A stretch of DNA of 49,988 nt from an uncultured Porphyromonadaceae bacterium. GTDB lineage: Bacteria; Bacteroidota; Bacteroidia; Bacteroidales; Muribaculaceae. The notes under the pieces are model-generated. The model was not told where the DNA came from. It searched no databases and saw only the letters and a program-made list of their open reading frames with translations. The stretch lies in contig CAMWRH010000015.1 of NCBI GenBank assembly GCA_947176605.1, forward strand, positions 1-49,988, read 5' to 3'. The position numbers and the translations under genes were made by a program. Shown piece after piece: positions 1 through 8,740 of the stretch; within the stretch, counting starts at the first letter, position 1; each line of letters starts with the position of its first letter.

Positions 1-52
1 GAGCGTCTGCCTTACAAGCAGAGGGTCTGCGGTTCGAATCCGTAATCGCCCA
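1..52 (+). tRNA. tRNA-Val (anticodon UAC), 5' end cut off by the window
   Basis: The 3' part of a tRNA is present. The anticodon stem TCTGC/GCAGA (6-10 and 18-22) closes a seven-base loop with anticodon TAC at 13-15, which reads GUA (Val). The T arm (30-44) contains the invariant TTCGAAT. The acceptor 3' strand is ATCGCCC (45-51) with discriminator A at 52. No CCA is encoded. The D arm and the 5' acceptor strand lie before base 1. Confidence 0.93.
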
Positions 53-56
53 CCGG

Positions 57-94
57 AAATCGACTTCCCTCTCGGAAGCCGATTTTCTTTTTTT
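57..94 (+). terminator. Rho-independent terminator of the tRNA-Val transcript
   Basis: AAATCG (57-62) pairs with CGATTT (80-85) and CTTCC (64-68) pairs with GGAAG (74-78), with one A/C mismatch between the two helices. A T-rich run follows at 83-94. It lies just behind the tRNA and before the TPR gene. Confidence 0.85.
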
Positions 95-119
95 ATACCC
101 TCCTTTCAAGGATTCCGCC

Positions 120-3023
120 ATGATGACAAAGACATGCCATATAATCCTCGCCGCTTCAATCGCTTCGGCTGCATGGGCCGCCCCTATCCCTCCGGATCCG
201 GCCGCCGCCTCGCAGCAAGCCTATCTCTCCCGTGGCGAGAAGATGATGACCACCGGTAATTTCCGGGGCACCATCGACCAGCTATCACATATCGCGACCG
301 AAAACATTCCACTGTCGCCGACCGACACGCAGGAGTTTCTGTTTCTGCTCGGCTCGGCCTATTTCAATACCTCCGACCCGCGATGTCTGCAGCTCCTTGA
401 GGAGTTCATACGTGATAATCCGGCCTCCATTCATGCCCGCGAAGCGCAGATCTGCCGGGCTGATTTCTATTTTTTCGCTCATGACTGGCAGCAGGCCGCC
501 GAGGCCTACCGCAATATAGATATCGAGGCGCTCGATGCCGATTCGCGCCATCAGTGCGCCTACAGACTCGCGCTGTCGCTGATCAAGTGCGGCGAATACG
601 CGCAGGCCCGTCCGCTGATCAAGTCGGTGGCAAATGTGAAGGAGTATCGCATTGCGGCACAATATTATGACGCTTATATCGACTATGCGCAGGGGCGCGA
701 TGACCAGGCGCTCGCGAAGTTCGAGCGGGTGAGCCGTCTGCTTGACGATGCCTCCTCATCCGGCCGCGATTTCCCCGACGGTATATATCCGGAATATTAT
801 ATGGCTCAGCTCTATTTCCGTCAGGGCGACTGGAACCGTTGCGCGTCGCTGGCCGCTACGCTGCTGCGAAGTGACGCGGCGCCGGAACTGCGGCTCCCTA
901 CCCAAAGGGTGCTCGGGCTGTCGCTTTACGAGACGGGTGATTATGACCGCGCCCGAACGGTGCTGACGGAGTATGCCGACCGGGCCGGCGATGAGGCCAC
1001 CCCTGACGCGCTATATGCGCTGGGTGCCTGCGAATACCGCGATGGCGACCTCTCTGCGGCCGCAGCCAGGTTCAGCCGTGTGGCCGACGAGGATTCGGCC
1101 ATCGGGCAGGGTGCGGCCCTCTATCTGGGACAGATCGAGGCGGCTATCGGCTCTCCCTCGGGTGCGGCGATGAATTTTGAAAAGGCCTACCGCATGAATT
1201 ATGACCGGAAGGTGTCGGAGACTGCTCTCTACAATTATGTGGCGGCACGCTCGAAGGGGGGTAACATACCGTTTGACTCCTCGGTCGAACTGCTCGAACA
1301 GTTCATACGCACCTATCCTCAGTCGGAATTTGCCCCGGCCATCGAGCGGAATCTGGCCTCGCTGTATTACAGTCAGGGGGATTTCGACAAGGCTATCGCG
1401 GCAATGGACCGTATCAGCCGCCCCTCGGCTGCCGATCTGCTGCTGCAACAGAAGATACTGTATGCCGCCGGCACTTCGGCCCTCTCTACGGGTGATTCCC
1501 GCCGTGCGGCGCCACTGCTGCGACGCGCCGCTACGATCGGGAGCAGCGACCGCGACCTGACATGCCAGTCGCAGATCTGGCTCGGCGACGCGCTCTATGC
1601 GCTCTCAGATTATGCAGGGGCGGAGAAGGCGTATGCGGCGGCGATCAATTCGGGTCGCGCCGGAAGCAATGCCTCGCTTCTGGATTATGACATGGGGTAT
1701 GCGCTGCTGATGCAGGATAAGTTTGCCCAGGCACGGCGGTATTTCGGCAAGGCGGCTTCGGCATCGGGGCTGTCGGCCGATCTGCGCGACGACGCGGCGA
1801 TGCGCGTGGCCGACTGCAAGTATTATACCGGTGATTATGAGGGTGCGCTGTCGGATTTCGCACGTATGCGCTCGGGTGCGAATCCGGATTATGCACTCTA
1901 CCGTCATGCCCAGATGCTGGGGCTGAAGGGGGATGTGGCAGGAAAGATACGCGAACTGGAAAGCTTTGAGCGCGACCATGCCGATTCGCGGTGGCTGCCG
2001 AATGCGCTCGGCGAACTGGCGGATACCTATGCCGCGCAGGGCGACAATACGAAGGCTGCGGCGGCCTACGGCAGGATGCTTGACCGCTATCCCGTGGCTC
2101 CCGGCGCGGCCAAGGCGGCCCTTGGCAGGGCCAATGCGCTGATGGCTTCGGGGAATACGGAGGAGGCTGTGGAGGCTTACCGACAGTTGCTTATGTCGCG
2201 CCCGGCTTCGGATGAGGCGCGGGCCGCCGACCGCGAACTGCGCCGCTATTATGCCGGAGCGCATCAGGTGGGGGCGTATGCGGAGTTTATTCAGGATGTG
2301 CCGGGATATTCGGTCGATGCCGCCGATCTTGACGATATGGCATATGAGTCGGCTGAGGCTGAATATCTTGATAATAACGGTAATATCACGGCTATCCGCG
2401 ATTACATACGCCAATTCCCCGACGGGCGCCATATCGCGGAGGCTTATTCGATATATGCGGCAGCCCTCTCGGACTCGGGCGACCGTGCCGGTGCGCTCCG
2501 CGCTTACCGCGAACTGGAGCGGCGTGGCGGAGCCGCGTATGCGGCCGAAGCCTATACCGGAATCATGCGTAATGCCGATAACGCGGATACCCAGCTCGAG
2601 TATGCACGCCGCCTCCGCTCGACCGGGGGTGCCGATGCGGATGCGCTTGAGGAGGCTGATTTCTATGAGGCCACGGCGCTCATCGATTCGGCTTCGGCAC
2701 GCGACATGCGTGAGGGTGAACGGATGCTGACCCGTCTGGCGGAGAATCCCTATTCGCTCTTCGGCGCACGAAGCGCGGTGACGCTGGCGCATCGCACGCT
2801 GGATGCAGGCGATGCCTCAAGGGCCCGCGACCTGATGGAAGATTTCACGTCCTCAGGCTCGGAGCAGCAGTATTGGGTGGCCCGCGGATTTATCGTGTTG
2901 GCCGACGCCTATTCAGCCCTGGGGAAGGATTATCTCGCCCAGGAGTATCTGCGCAGTCTGCGGCAGAATTATCCGGGCAAGGAGGAGGATATAAAGCGTA
3001 TGATCTCCTCGCGCCTGAAATGA
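120..3023 (+). CDS. Exported tetratricopeptide-repeat protein, 967 aa
   Basis: Residues 1-21 form a cleavable signal peptide (hydrophobic core around IILAASIASAAWA), so the product is periplasmic or attached to the envelope. The rest, about 35-960, is an array of TPR-like helical hairpins with repeated A-x-x-x-F/Y and GDY-x-x-A patterns, a protein-protein interaction scaffold. No catalytic motif is seen. An outer-membrane barrel gene follows 113 bases downstream on the same strand, suggesting a TPR/barrel pair working at the outer membrane (inference). Codon 2 (base 123) is also ATG, so the start is uncertain by one residue. No promoter of Bacteroides type was seen in the short gap after the tRNA terminator. 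Confidence 0.85.
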   Translation: MMTKTCHIILAASIASAAWAAPIPPDPAAASQQAYLSRGEKMMTTGNFRGTIDQLSHIATENIPLSPTDTQEFLFLLGSAYFNTSDPRCLQLLEEFIRDNPASIHAREAQICRADFYFFAHDWQQAAEAYRNIDIEALDADSRHQCAYRLALSLIKCGEYAQARPLIKSVANVKEYRIAAQYYDAYIDYAQGRDDQALAKFERVSRLLDDASSSGRDFPDGIYPEYYMAQLYFRQGDWNRCASLAATLLRSDAAPELRLPTQRVLGLSLYETGDYDRARTVLTEYADRAGDEATPDALYALGACEYRDGDLSAAAARFSRVADEDSAIGQGAALYLGQIEAAIGSPSGAAMNFEKAYRMNYDRKVSETALYNYVAARSKGGNIPFDSSVELLEQFIRTYPQSEFAPAIERNLASLYYSQGDFDKAIAAMDRISRPSAADLLLQQKILYAAGTSALSTGDSRRAAPLLRRAATIGSSDRDLTCQSQIWLGDALYALSDYAGAEKAYAAAINSGRAGSNASLLDYDMGYALLMQDKFAQARRYFGKAASASGLSADLRDDAAMRVADCKYYTGDYEGALSDFARMRSGANPDYALYRHAQMLGLKGDVAGKIRELESFERDHADSRWLPNALGELADTYAAQGDNTKAAAAYGRMLDRYPVAPGAAKAALGRANALMASGNTEEAVEAYRQLLMSRPASDEARAADRELRRYYAGAHQVGAYAEFIQDVPGYSVDAADLDDMAYESAEAEYLDNNGNITAIRDYIRQFPDGRHIAEAYSIYAAALSDSGDRAGALRAYRELERRGGAAYAAEAYTGIMRNADNADTQLEYARRLRSTGGADADALEEADFYEATALIDSASARDMREGERMLTRLAENPYSLFGARSAVTLAHRTLDAGDASRARDLMEDFTSSGSEQQYWVARGFIVLADAYSALGKDYLAQEYLRSLRQNYPGKEEDIKRMISSRLK

Positions 3024-3136
3024 GCCGGCGCGCCGGGGCAGGCTCTCCCCCTCCCCGGCCAGTCTTGCCTGATAAAGGCGGGACACACTCCACCCCCTCT
3101 CCCGTCATTTTTTCTTAACGTAATGTGCTTCTACAG

Positions 3137-4951
3137 ATGAAAGCCTATACATATCCTCTTCCTCTGCTTCTTCTCGCAGTCATGGCACCGGCCGGTGCCT
3201 CGGCGCAGCTGCATGAGTCGGTAAGTGTCGACGGCACTTACCTGCGCGATGTACTGCACCCGGACCGTATCAATCAATTGCCCCACCGGCAGCGCCTGTC
3301 GATCGGGGAGACTCCGCTGGAGTATGCCTCTTCGGGGGTTAAGGCGGAATTTACGCCGCTGTCGCCGGTGGCGGATGCCACGGCATGGGGCGCCTCGCGC
3401 GACGGACTGCCCACACTGGGGTATCTCGACCTGCAGGGTGGCTCGTATCTGAATTCGTCGGTGAGTCTGGGTGTCGGCGCGATACGCCGCCCGGAGGAGC
3501 GGCTCGACCTGCGGCTGCAGCATAATTCCACCACTTTCTGGCGCCCGTTCGGCGATCTGACGGATGCGCGTGTGAGTTATGCGGAGTCGCTGGGGGTGGC
3601 GTATGCCCGGAAGTTCAGCGACATGGGGCTGCTGTCGGCTGCGGCGCAATACCATGTGGGTTATTTCAATTATTACGGTATCGACCCGGAGTTAACCGGA
3701 TTTCAGTATGACGGCACTCCGATGCATCTCCCCACGCAGACGCTCAATGACGCGGCCCTGCGGCTGGGATGGACCTCCGATCCGGAGGGTGGATGGCCGG
3801 TCGACTGGAATGCGGCTCTTGCGGCCCGCTATTTCGGCTACCGCACCGCCACGCGCGAGACGCAGGTCTCGCTGAGCGGCGGGGTGTCGGCTCCGTTCGG
3901 CCAGATGGGGCGTGTGGGTATCGATGCCTGTCTTGACATGCTTTTCTATTCGGAAGCACACGATGCTCCGGCTCCCGACTCTTATTCGGCCCTTTCGCTG
4001 AGTCCGTATTACAAGTGGCAGAAGCGGAATCTGTCGCTCCGCATCGGGGCGGATATCGATCTGGCTTTCAATGCCGACGGGTATACGGCCGATTCGCATT
4101 ACGCGGCGCTTCATGCCTCGCCCGACGTGCGCTTCGATGTGGCGGCCCGTAATGTGGGATTCTATGTGCATCTGCTCGGCGGCACGGAGCTGCATACGCT
4201 GGCTGCGATGTCGCAGATCGACCCCTACCGCAATCCGCATCTGGAGTCGACGCGCCCGGTGCATACGCCGCTTGACGCGAATATCGGTGTGAATCTGACG
4301 CCGTTCCGCGGATTCTCGGCTGAACTGAATCTGCAGTACAAGAGTTCGTCGGGGGTGCCGATGGAGGGATGGTATATGGCGTGGCTGAATTACGGCGATG
4401 CCGCGATGCCGGGGCTGACGGTGCCGGCAGGAATCACACCCGACTACGGGATGGCGCTCGAACGCTACAGTCTGTCGGGATTCGGGGCCTCGCTGAAACT
4501 GGCTTACCGTCCGTCGTCGGTGCTGGGCATCGAGGCGAAGGGCAGCTATACGCCGCAGCATGACCGCACCGGTATCTTCAACGGTCTTGACCGCCCGCGC
4601 TGGGTGCTCGACGCCGGACTGGAGCTATCGCCGGTGCGACAGCTTACTTTCGGGGTGAATTACAGCTATCGCGGTGTGCGCCGCATCTTTACGGGGTATA
4701 CCGACCCGCTGGCTACGGATCTCGTGCCCGGCGGAGCCACTCCCGACCCGACGGTGACCTCCCGCCAGGAACTGGCATCGCTGCGCCTGCCCGACATCAC
4801 GAATCTCTCGGCTTCGGTGCGCTGGGACGCTACGCGCAATTTCTCCCTGCGCTTCGAGGCAGCCAATCTGCTCGGTCAGCGCGCCCTGCCGCTCCCTATG
4901 ACTCCTACGGAGGGGATTACCTTTTCTGGGGGCTTCCAATGGCTCTTCTGA
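3137..4951 (+). CDS. Outer-membrane beta-barrel protein resembling a plugless TonB-dependent receptor, 604 aa
   Basis: The ATG at 3137 gives a clear signal peptide (MKAYTYPLPLLLLAVMAPAG, then cleavage near ASA-QL); an in-frame GTG at 3125 is less likely. The mature protein shows alternating polar/aromatic strands throughout and ends in Phe (QWLF), the usual outer-membrane barrel insertion signal. The late strands resemble the C-terminal strands of TonB-dependent receptors (a segment reading NLSASVRWDATRNFSLRFEA), but no N-terminal plug or TonB box is seen and the protein is shorter than full receptors. It follows the exported TPR protein and may form an envelope complex with it. Substrate unknown. 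Confidence 0.72.
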   Translation: MKAYTYPLPLLLLAVMAPAGASAQLHESVSVDGTYLRDVLHPDRINQLPHRQRLSIGETPLEYASSGVKAEFTPLSPVADATAWGASRDGLPTLGYLDLQGGSYLNSSVSLGVGAIRRPEERLDLRLQHNSTTFWRPFGDLTDARVSYAESLGVAYARKFSDMGLLSAAAQYHVGYFNYYGIDPELTGFQYDGTPMHLPTQTLNDAALRLGWTSDPEGGWPVDWNAALAARYFGYRTATRETQVSLSGGVSAPFGQMGRVGIDACLDMLFYSEAHDAPAPDSYSALSLSPYYKWQKRNLSLRIGADIDLAFNADGYTADSHYAALHASPDVRFDVAARNVGFYVHLLGGTELHTLAAMSQIDPYRNPHLESTRPVHTPLDANIGVNLTPFRGFSAELNLQYKSSSGVPMEGWYMAWLNYGDAAMPGLTVPAGITPDYGMALERYSLSGFGASLKLAYRPSSVLGIEAKGSYTPQHDRTGIFNGLDRPRWVLDAGLELSPVRQLTFGVNYSYRGVRRIFTGYTDPLATDLVPGGATPDPTVTSRQELASLRLPDITNLSASVRWDATRNFSLRFEAANLLGQRALPLPMTPTEGITFSGGFQWLF

Positions 4952-5018
4952 GGGAGCCGGAATGAACCCCCTGCCCTGCGAAGGTGTTGAAATCCTGAAT
5001 CTTTGAACATTTACAATC

Positions 5019-5540
5019 ATGGCAATGACTCTAAAATACAGCAACGAGGATGACCGCGCCTACGGTCTGGCCGGTATGACCATTTCGCTGGCCGCCCTCG
5101 ATGCGATCGACCGCATAGTCTGCATTTCGCTCGACTCTGACGGCCCGATGATTGATTTCTCTCACGATTATTATTTCTCGATATCGCCGGTGGTGTCGCC
5201 TAAGGCGGTGTGGGACAATCTGCTGCGCAATTACCATATCACGGCCTCTATGGTGGTGAGCAATATCCTGGCCCGCTCGCTGGTGCGTCTGGGAGAGGAG
5301 GTGCCGAAGGATGTGATGGACGCGGCTTACCGTGAGATCGAGACGGAGGGGATGGAGTCGTGCGGTCTGGAGGAGGATGAGGTGAAGATGCTCTATGACA
5401 AGATTCTGCATCAGAACCGCCGTATCTTCCTTAATCCGCGTCTGCGCCCGGCCATAGCCGAACTGGCACACATCATCTCGCGCCGACGCCGCATGTCGGG
5501 GGTGGAGCTGCGCGAGCAGCTCAATTACCTGCAGCTCTGA
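5019..5540 (+). CDS. Conserved-looking hypothetical cytoplasmic protein, 173 aa
   Basis: Not recognised. There is no signal peptide or membrane segment. The protein is acidic and mainly helical, with a small strand-rich N-terminal part (residues 5-60) and a helical C-terminal part ending in a basic stretch (ISRRRRMSGVELREQL). It lies 67 bases after the barrel gene and 41 bases before the PorW-like gene on the same strand, so it is probably co-transcribed with envelope genes. Codon use matches its neighbours. The frame is uninterrupted and the start is the only ATG near the upstream gap. Confidence 0.7.
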   Translation: MAMTLKYSNEDDRAYGLAGMTISLAALDAIDRIVCISLDSDGPMIDFSHDYYFSISPVVSPKAVWDNLLRNYHITASMVVSNILARSLVRLGEEVPKDVMDAAYREIETEGMESCGLEEDEVKMLYDKILHQNRRIFLNPRLRPAIAELAHIISRRRRMSGVELREQLNYLQL

Positions 5541-5581
5541 GCCGGAAAATAAACGGCCGCTCTGATGCGTTATAGCTGTAT

Positions 5582-8500
5582 ATGCATCAGGTAAATCCAC
5601 GCCAGAAACCACGTCTGCGTCCGCGCCCCTTCCCCGGGGCCGCGGCGATATGCTATGTGCTTACGGCGCTGCTCCTGCTCGCAGCCGGAGCCTGCTCTAC
5701 GAAGAAGAATACGCCTATGTCGCGGCAGTGGCAGGCTTTTACTACGCGCTATAATGTGTATTATAATGGCGATGAGCATTATAAGGAGACGCTGAAGGCG
5801 ATGGAGAAGGGGTATGAGGATGATTATACCCGCACTCTGCTCACCCATCCGGCCGAAGCGAAGGCCGATCAGAAGATGCCCCAGCCTTCGGGCGATTTCA
5901 CCCGCACCATCGAGAAGATGCAGAAGGCCATACAGCTGCACAGTATCAAGAAGAAGCCGGCCAAGAAGGGGTCGTCGGCCAAGGAGAAGGCGTTCCGGGC
6001 CCGCGATGAGTTTAACCCTTTTATCCATAATGCGTGGATGATGCTGGGGAAGTCGCAGTATCTCAACGGCGATTTCCTCGGGGCTGCATCTACTTTCTTT
6101 TATATCGCGAAGCATTTCACGTGGCTCCCGGAGGTGGTGACGGAGGCGCGCCTATGGCAGGCCCGTTGCTATTGCGCCCTCGACTGGGACTATGAGGCTG
6201 AGAATGCGTTGCGCCTGGTGAAGGAGAAGCAGCTTACCTCTTCGAAGCTGCGGAATCTCTATAATCTGGTGCAGGCGAATTATCTGATACGCACGGAGAA
6301 GTATGCCGAGGCGGTGAAGTATCTGTCGGAGGCGGCGAGGGCTGCCTCGGGAAGCCAGAAGAACCGTCTGTATTTCCTTTTAGGACAGATATATACGCAG
6401 CTCGGACGGAAGCAGGATGCGTATATGGCCTATAATAAGGCTGCGGCGGGGGCCTCGACGGCCTACCGCACGAAGTTTAACGCCCGCATCAAGCGTTCGG
6501 AGGTGTATACGGGGTCGAATATCTCGTCGGAGGTGCGTTCGCTGCGCTCTATGACGCGCTATGAGCGTAATAAGGAGTTTCTCGACCAGATCTATTATGC
6601 CATAGGCAATCTCTATATGTCGCGCGGCGATACGGCTGAGGCGAAGAAGAATTATCTGCTGGCGGTGGAGAAGTCCACGCGCAACGGCATCGATAAGGCG
6701 ATGGCGCAGCTGGCTCTGGGCAATATCTATTTCGATGAGGAGGAGTATATACTCGCGCAGCCCTGCTATTCGGAGGCTGTGCCGCAGTTGCCCGCCACTT
6801 TCCCTGATTATAAGAAGCTGAAACTGCGCTCCGACGTGCTCGATGAGCTGAGCGTCTATGCCGGTAATGTGGAGCTGCAGGATTCGCTGCTGCGCCTGTC
6901 GCGAATGACGCCGGAGGAACAGGAGAAGGTGGCGCAGCGTCTCGTCGACGAACTGATAAAGCGCGAGAAGGAGGAGGCCGAGGCCGCCGCCCGTGAGGAG
7001 TTTATGGCCAATCGTGAGGAGAATAACCTGATCGACCAGTCGGCCGGGGCGGCTCCGTCGTTTACGATGAATGCCGATAAGTCGTGGTATTTCTATAATA
7101 CGATGACCAAGAATGCAGGTAAGACGGAGTTCCAGCGCAAATGGGGCGCCCGCAAACTGGAGGACGACTGGCGCCGACGCAATAAGACCACATATTCGAT
7201 GGATGAACCCGAGGAGGATGCCGATGATGAATCCGGCGAGGATGCGGCCGAAGGCTCGGGGGAGGCCAATGATTCGGTGGCGGCGGCCAAGAAGGAACTG
7301 GCCGACAAGGCCAATGACCCGCATAACATCGAGTTCTATCTCAAGCAGATCCCCTCTACGCCGGAGGAAATACAGAATTCAAATGATGTGATTCAGGAGG
7401 GGCTCTATAATATGGGCGTGATCCTTAAGGACCGTCTGGAGGATTATCCGGCGGCCCGGAAGGAGTTCATGCAGCTTGATGAGCGATATCCGGACAATAT
7501 ATATCGTCTGGATGTGTACTACAATATGTATCTTATGGCGGTGCGGCAGAATGATGTGGGTGAGGCTGAGCGCTGGCGGCAGATGATTATCAGTGAGTTC
7601 CCGGACTCTCCTTACGGCCAGGCGATGCTCGACCCGGATTATTTCACGCATCTGCGCGAGATGCACGCGCGTCAGGAGCAGATGTATGAGAAGGCGTATG
7701 CCGCATATCTGGAGGATAAGAATAATGAGGTGCACCGCCTGACGCAGAAGATGGAGGAGGATTATCCGCTGTCGGCGATTCTGCCTAAGTTTGTGTTTAT
7801 CGATGCGCTGTCTTATCTTACGCAGGGGGATGAAGATATGTTCCGCGAGCGCCTTACGACGCTGCTCGACAAGTGGCCGGAGACGGATATGACCCCGATG
7901 GCGGGCGCTATCCTGAAGGGGCTTAAGGCGGGGCGGAAGCCTCATGCGGGGCTGTCGAACGCCCGAGGCATACTGTGGGATATACGTCTTACGGATCAGG
8001 AACTCCCCGAGGGGGCCGACGGTGAGCCGGCCGCATTCGAGCGCGACCCGGAGAAGCCGCAGTATCTTGTGCTGGCGTTCCCGCGTGATTCGGTCAATGC
8101 GAATCAGGTGCTGTATGATGTGGCGAGGTTTAATTTCTCTTCGTTTGTGGTGAAGGATTTCGATCTGGAGCCGATGGCCTTCGGTAATGTGGGGCTGCTG
8201 GTGGTGAAGGGTTTCGATAATATGAGGCAGCTGGAGCATTACCGCAATGTGATGGCGCAGAGCGGATTCGAACTGCCGGAGCAGGTGCGCCCGATCATGA
8301 TCAGTAAGGCTAACTTCGAACTACTTCTCCGCGAGGGACGTTCTTTTGAGGAGTACTTCCGCTTTGAGGAGGAGGATGCCGTGGATGCCAAGGAGGAGGA
8401 GGTGATCGGCGAAGTGCTGCCGCCTGACCCCGATGATGCCACGGCTCCGGAGGATGTCTCTGCCGACCCGGAGGATCCCTCTGCCGACCCGGAGGATGCT

Positions 8501-8719
8501 GAACCCGCCACCGAGGAGTATCCTGATGGAGACGAGGGAGCTGCCGCAGATGACGCCGCTCCCGTACCGGGAGGCCGCTCTGCCTCGCCCGAGGCTGAGG
8601 AGGAGGCCGCTCGGGAGGAGTCAGCTCAGGAAACCGTGCAGGAACCGGAGCCGGCACAGGCGCCGGCACTGCAGGAGCCGGAAGCGGAGCATCCCGTCGC
8701 TTCGGAGGAAGAAGAGTAA
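5582..8719 (+). CDS. porW: PorW/SprE-like TPR lipoprotein (type IX secretion / gliding family), 1045 aa
   Basis: A basic N-terminus and hydrophobic stretch (23-37) end in a lipobox with Cys38, so this is a lipoprotein. The mature start, CSTKKNT followed by a TTRYNVYYNG segment, is the signature of the PorW/SprE family, T9SS-associated periplasmic lipoproteins. TPR-type helical repeats occupy about 145-440 and 590-690. A C-terminal domain at about 820-925 (KPQYLVLAFPRDSVNANQ, then an FNF segment) also fits this family. Residues 930-1045 form a low-complexity tail of Glu, Asp, Pro and Ala. The PorX-like regulator begins 21 bases downstream. The family call is from memory of motifs; whether this organism has a full T9SS cannot be seen here. 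Confidence 0.72.
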   Translation: MHQVNPRQKPRLRPRPFPGAAAICYVLTALLLLAAGACSTKKNTPMSRQWQAFTTRYNVYYNGDEHYKETLKAMEKGYEDDYTRTLLTHPAEAKADQKMPQPSGDFTRTIEKMQKAIQLHSIKKKPAKKGSSAKEKAFRARDEFNPFIHNAWMMLGKSQYLNGDFLGAASTFFYIAKHFTWLPEVVTEARLWQARCYCALDWDYEAENALRLVKEKQLTSSKLRNLYNLVQANYLIRTEKYAEAVKYLSEAARAASGSQKNRLYFLLGQIYTQLGRKQDAYMAYNKAAAGASTAYRTKFNARIKRSEVYTGSNISSEVRSLRSMTRYERNKEFLDQIYYAIGNLYMSRGDTAEAKKNYLLAVEKSTRNGIDKAMAQLALGNIYFDEEEYILAQPCYSEAVPQLPATFPDYKKLKLRSDVLDELSVYAGNVELQDSLLRLSRMTPEEQEKVAQRLVDELIKREKEEAEAAAREEFMANREENNLIDQSAGAAPSFTMNADKSWYFYNTMTKNAGKTEFQRKWGARKLEDDWRRRNKTTYSMDEPEEDADDESGEDAAEGSGEANDSVAAAKKELADKANDPHNIEFYLKQIPSTPEEIQNSNDVIQEGLYNMGVILKDRLEDYPAARKEFMQLDERYPDNIYRLDVYYNMYLMAVRQNDVGEAERWRQMIISEFPDSPYGQAMLDPDYFTHLREMHARQEQMYEKAYAAYLEDKNNEVHRLTQKMEEDYPLSAILPKFVFIDALSYLTQGDEDMFRERLTTLLDKWPETDMTPMAGAILKGLKAGRKPHAGLSNARGILWDIRLTDQELPEGADGEPAAFERDPEKPQYLVLAFPRDSVNANQVLYDVARFNFSSFVVKDFDLEPMAFGNVGLLVVKGFDNMRQLEHYRNVMAQSGFELPEQVRPIMISKANFELLLREGRSFEEYFRFEEEDAVDAKEEEVIGEVLPPDPDDATAPEDVSADPEDPSADPEDAEPATEEYPDGDEGAAADDAAPVPGGRSASPEAEEEAAREESAQETVQEPEPAQAPALQEPEAEHPVASEEEE

Positions 8720-8740
8720 CTGTCTTTGAATTAATTGCAT

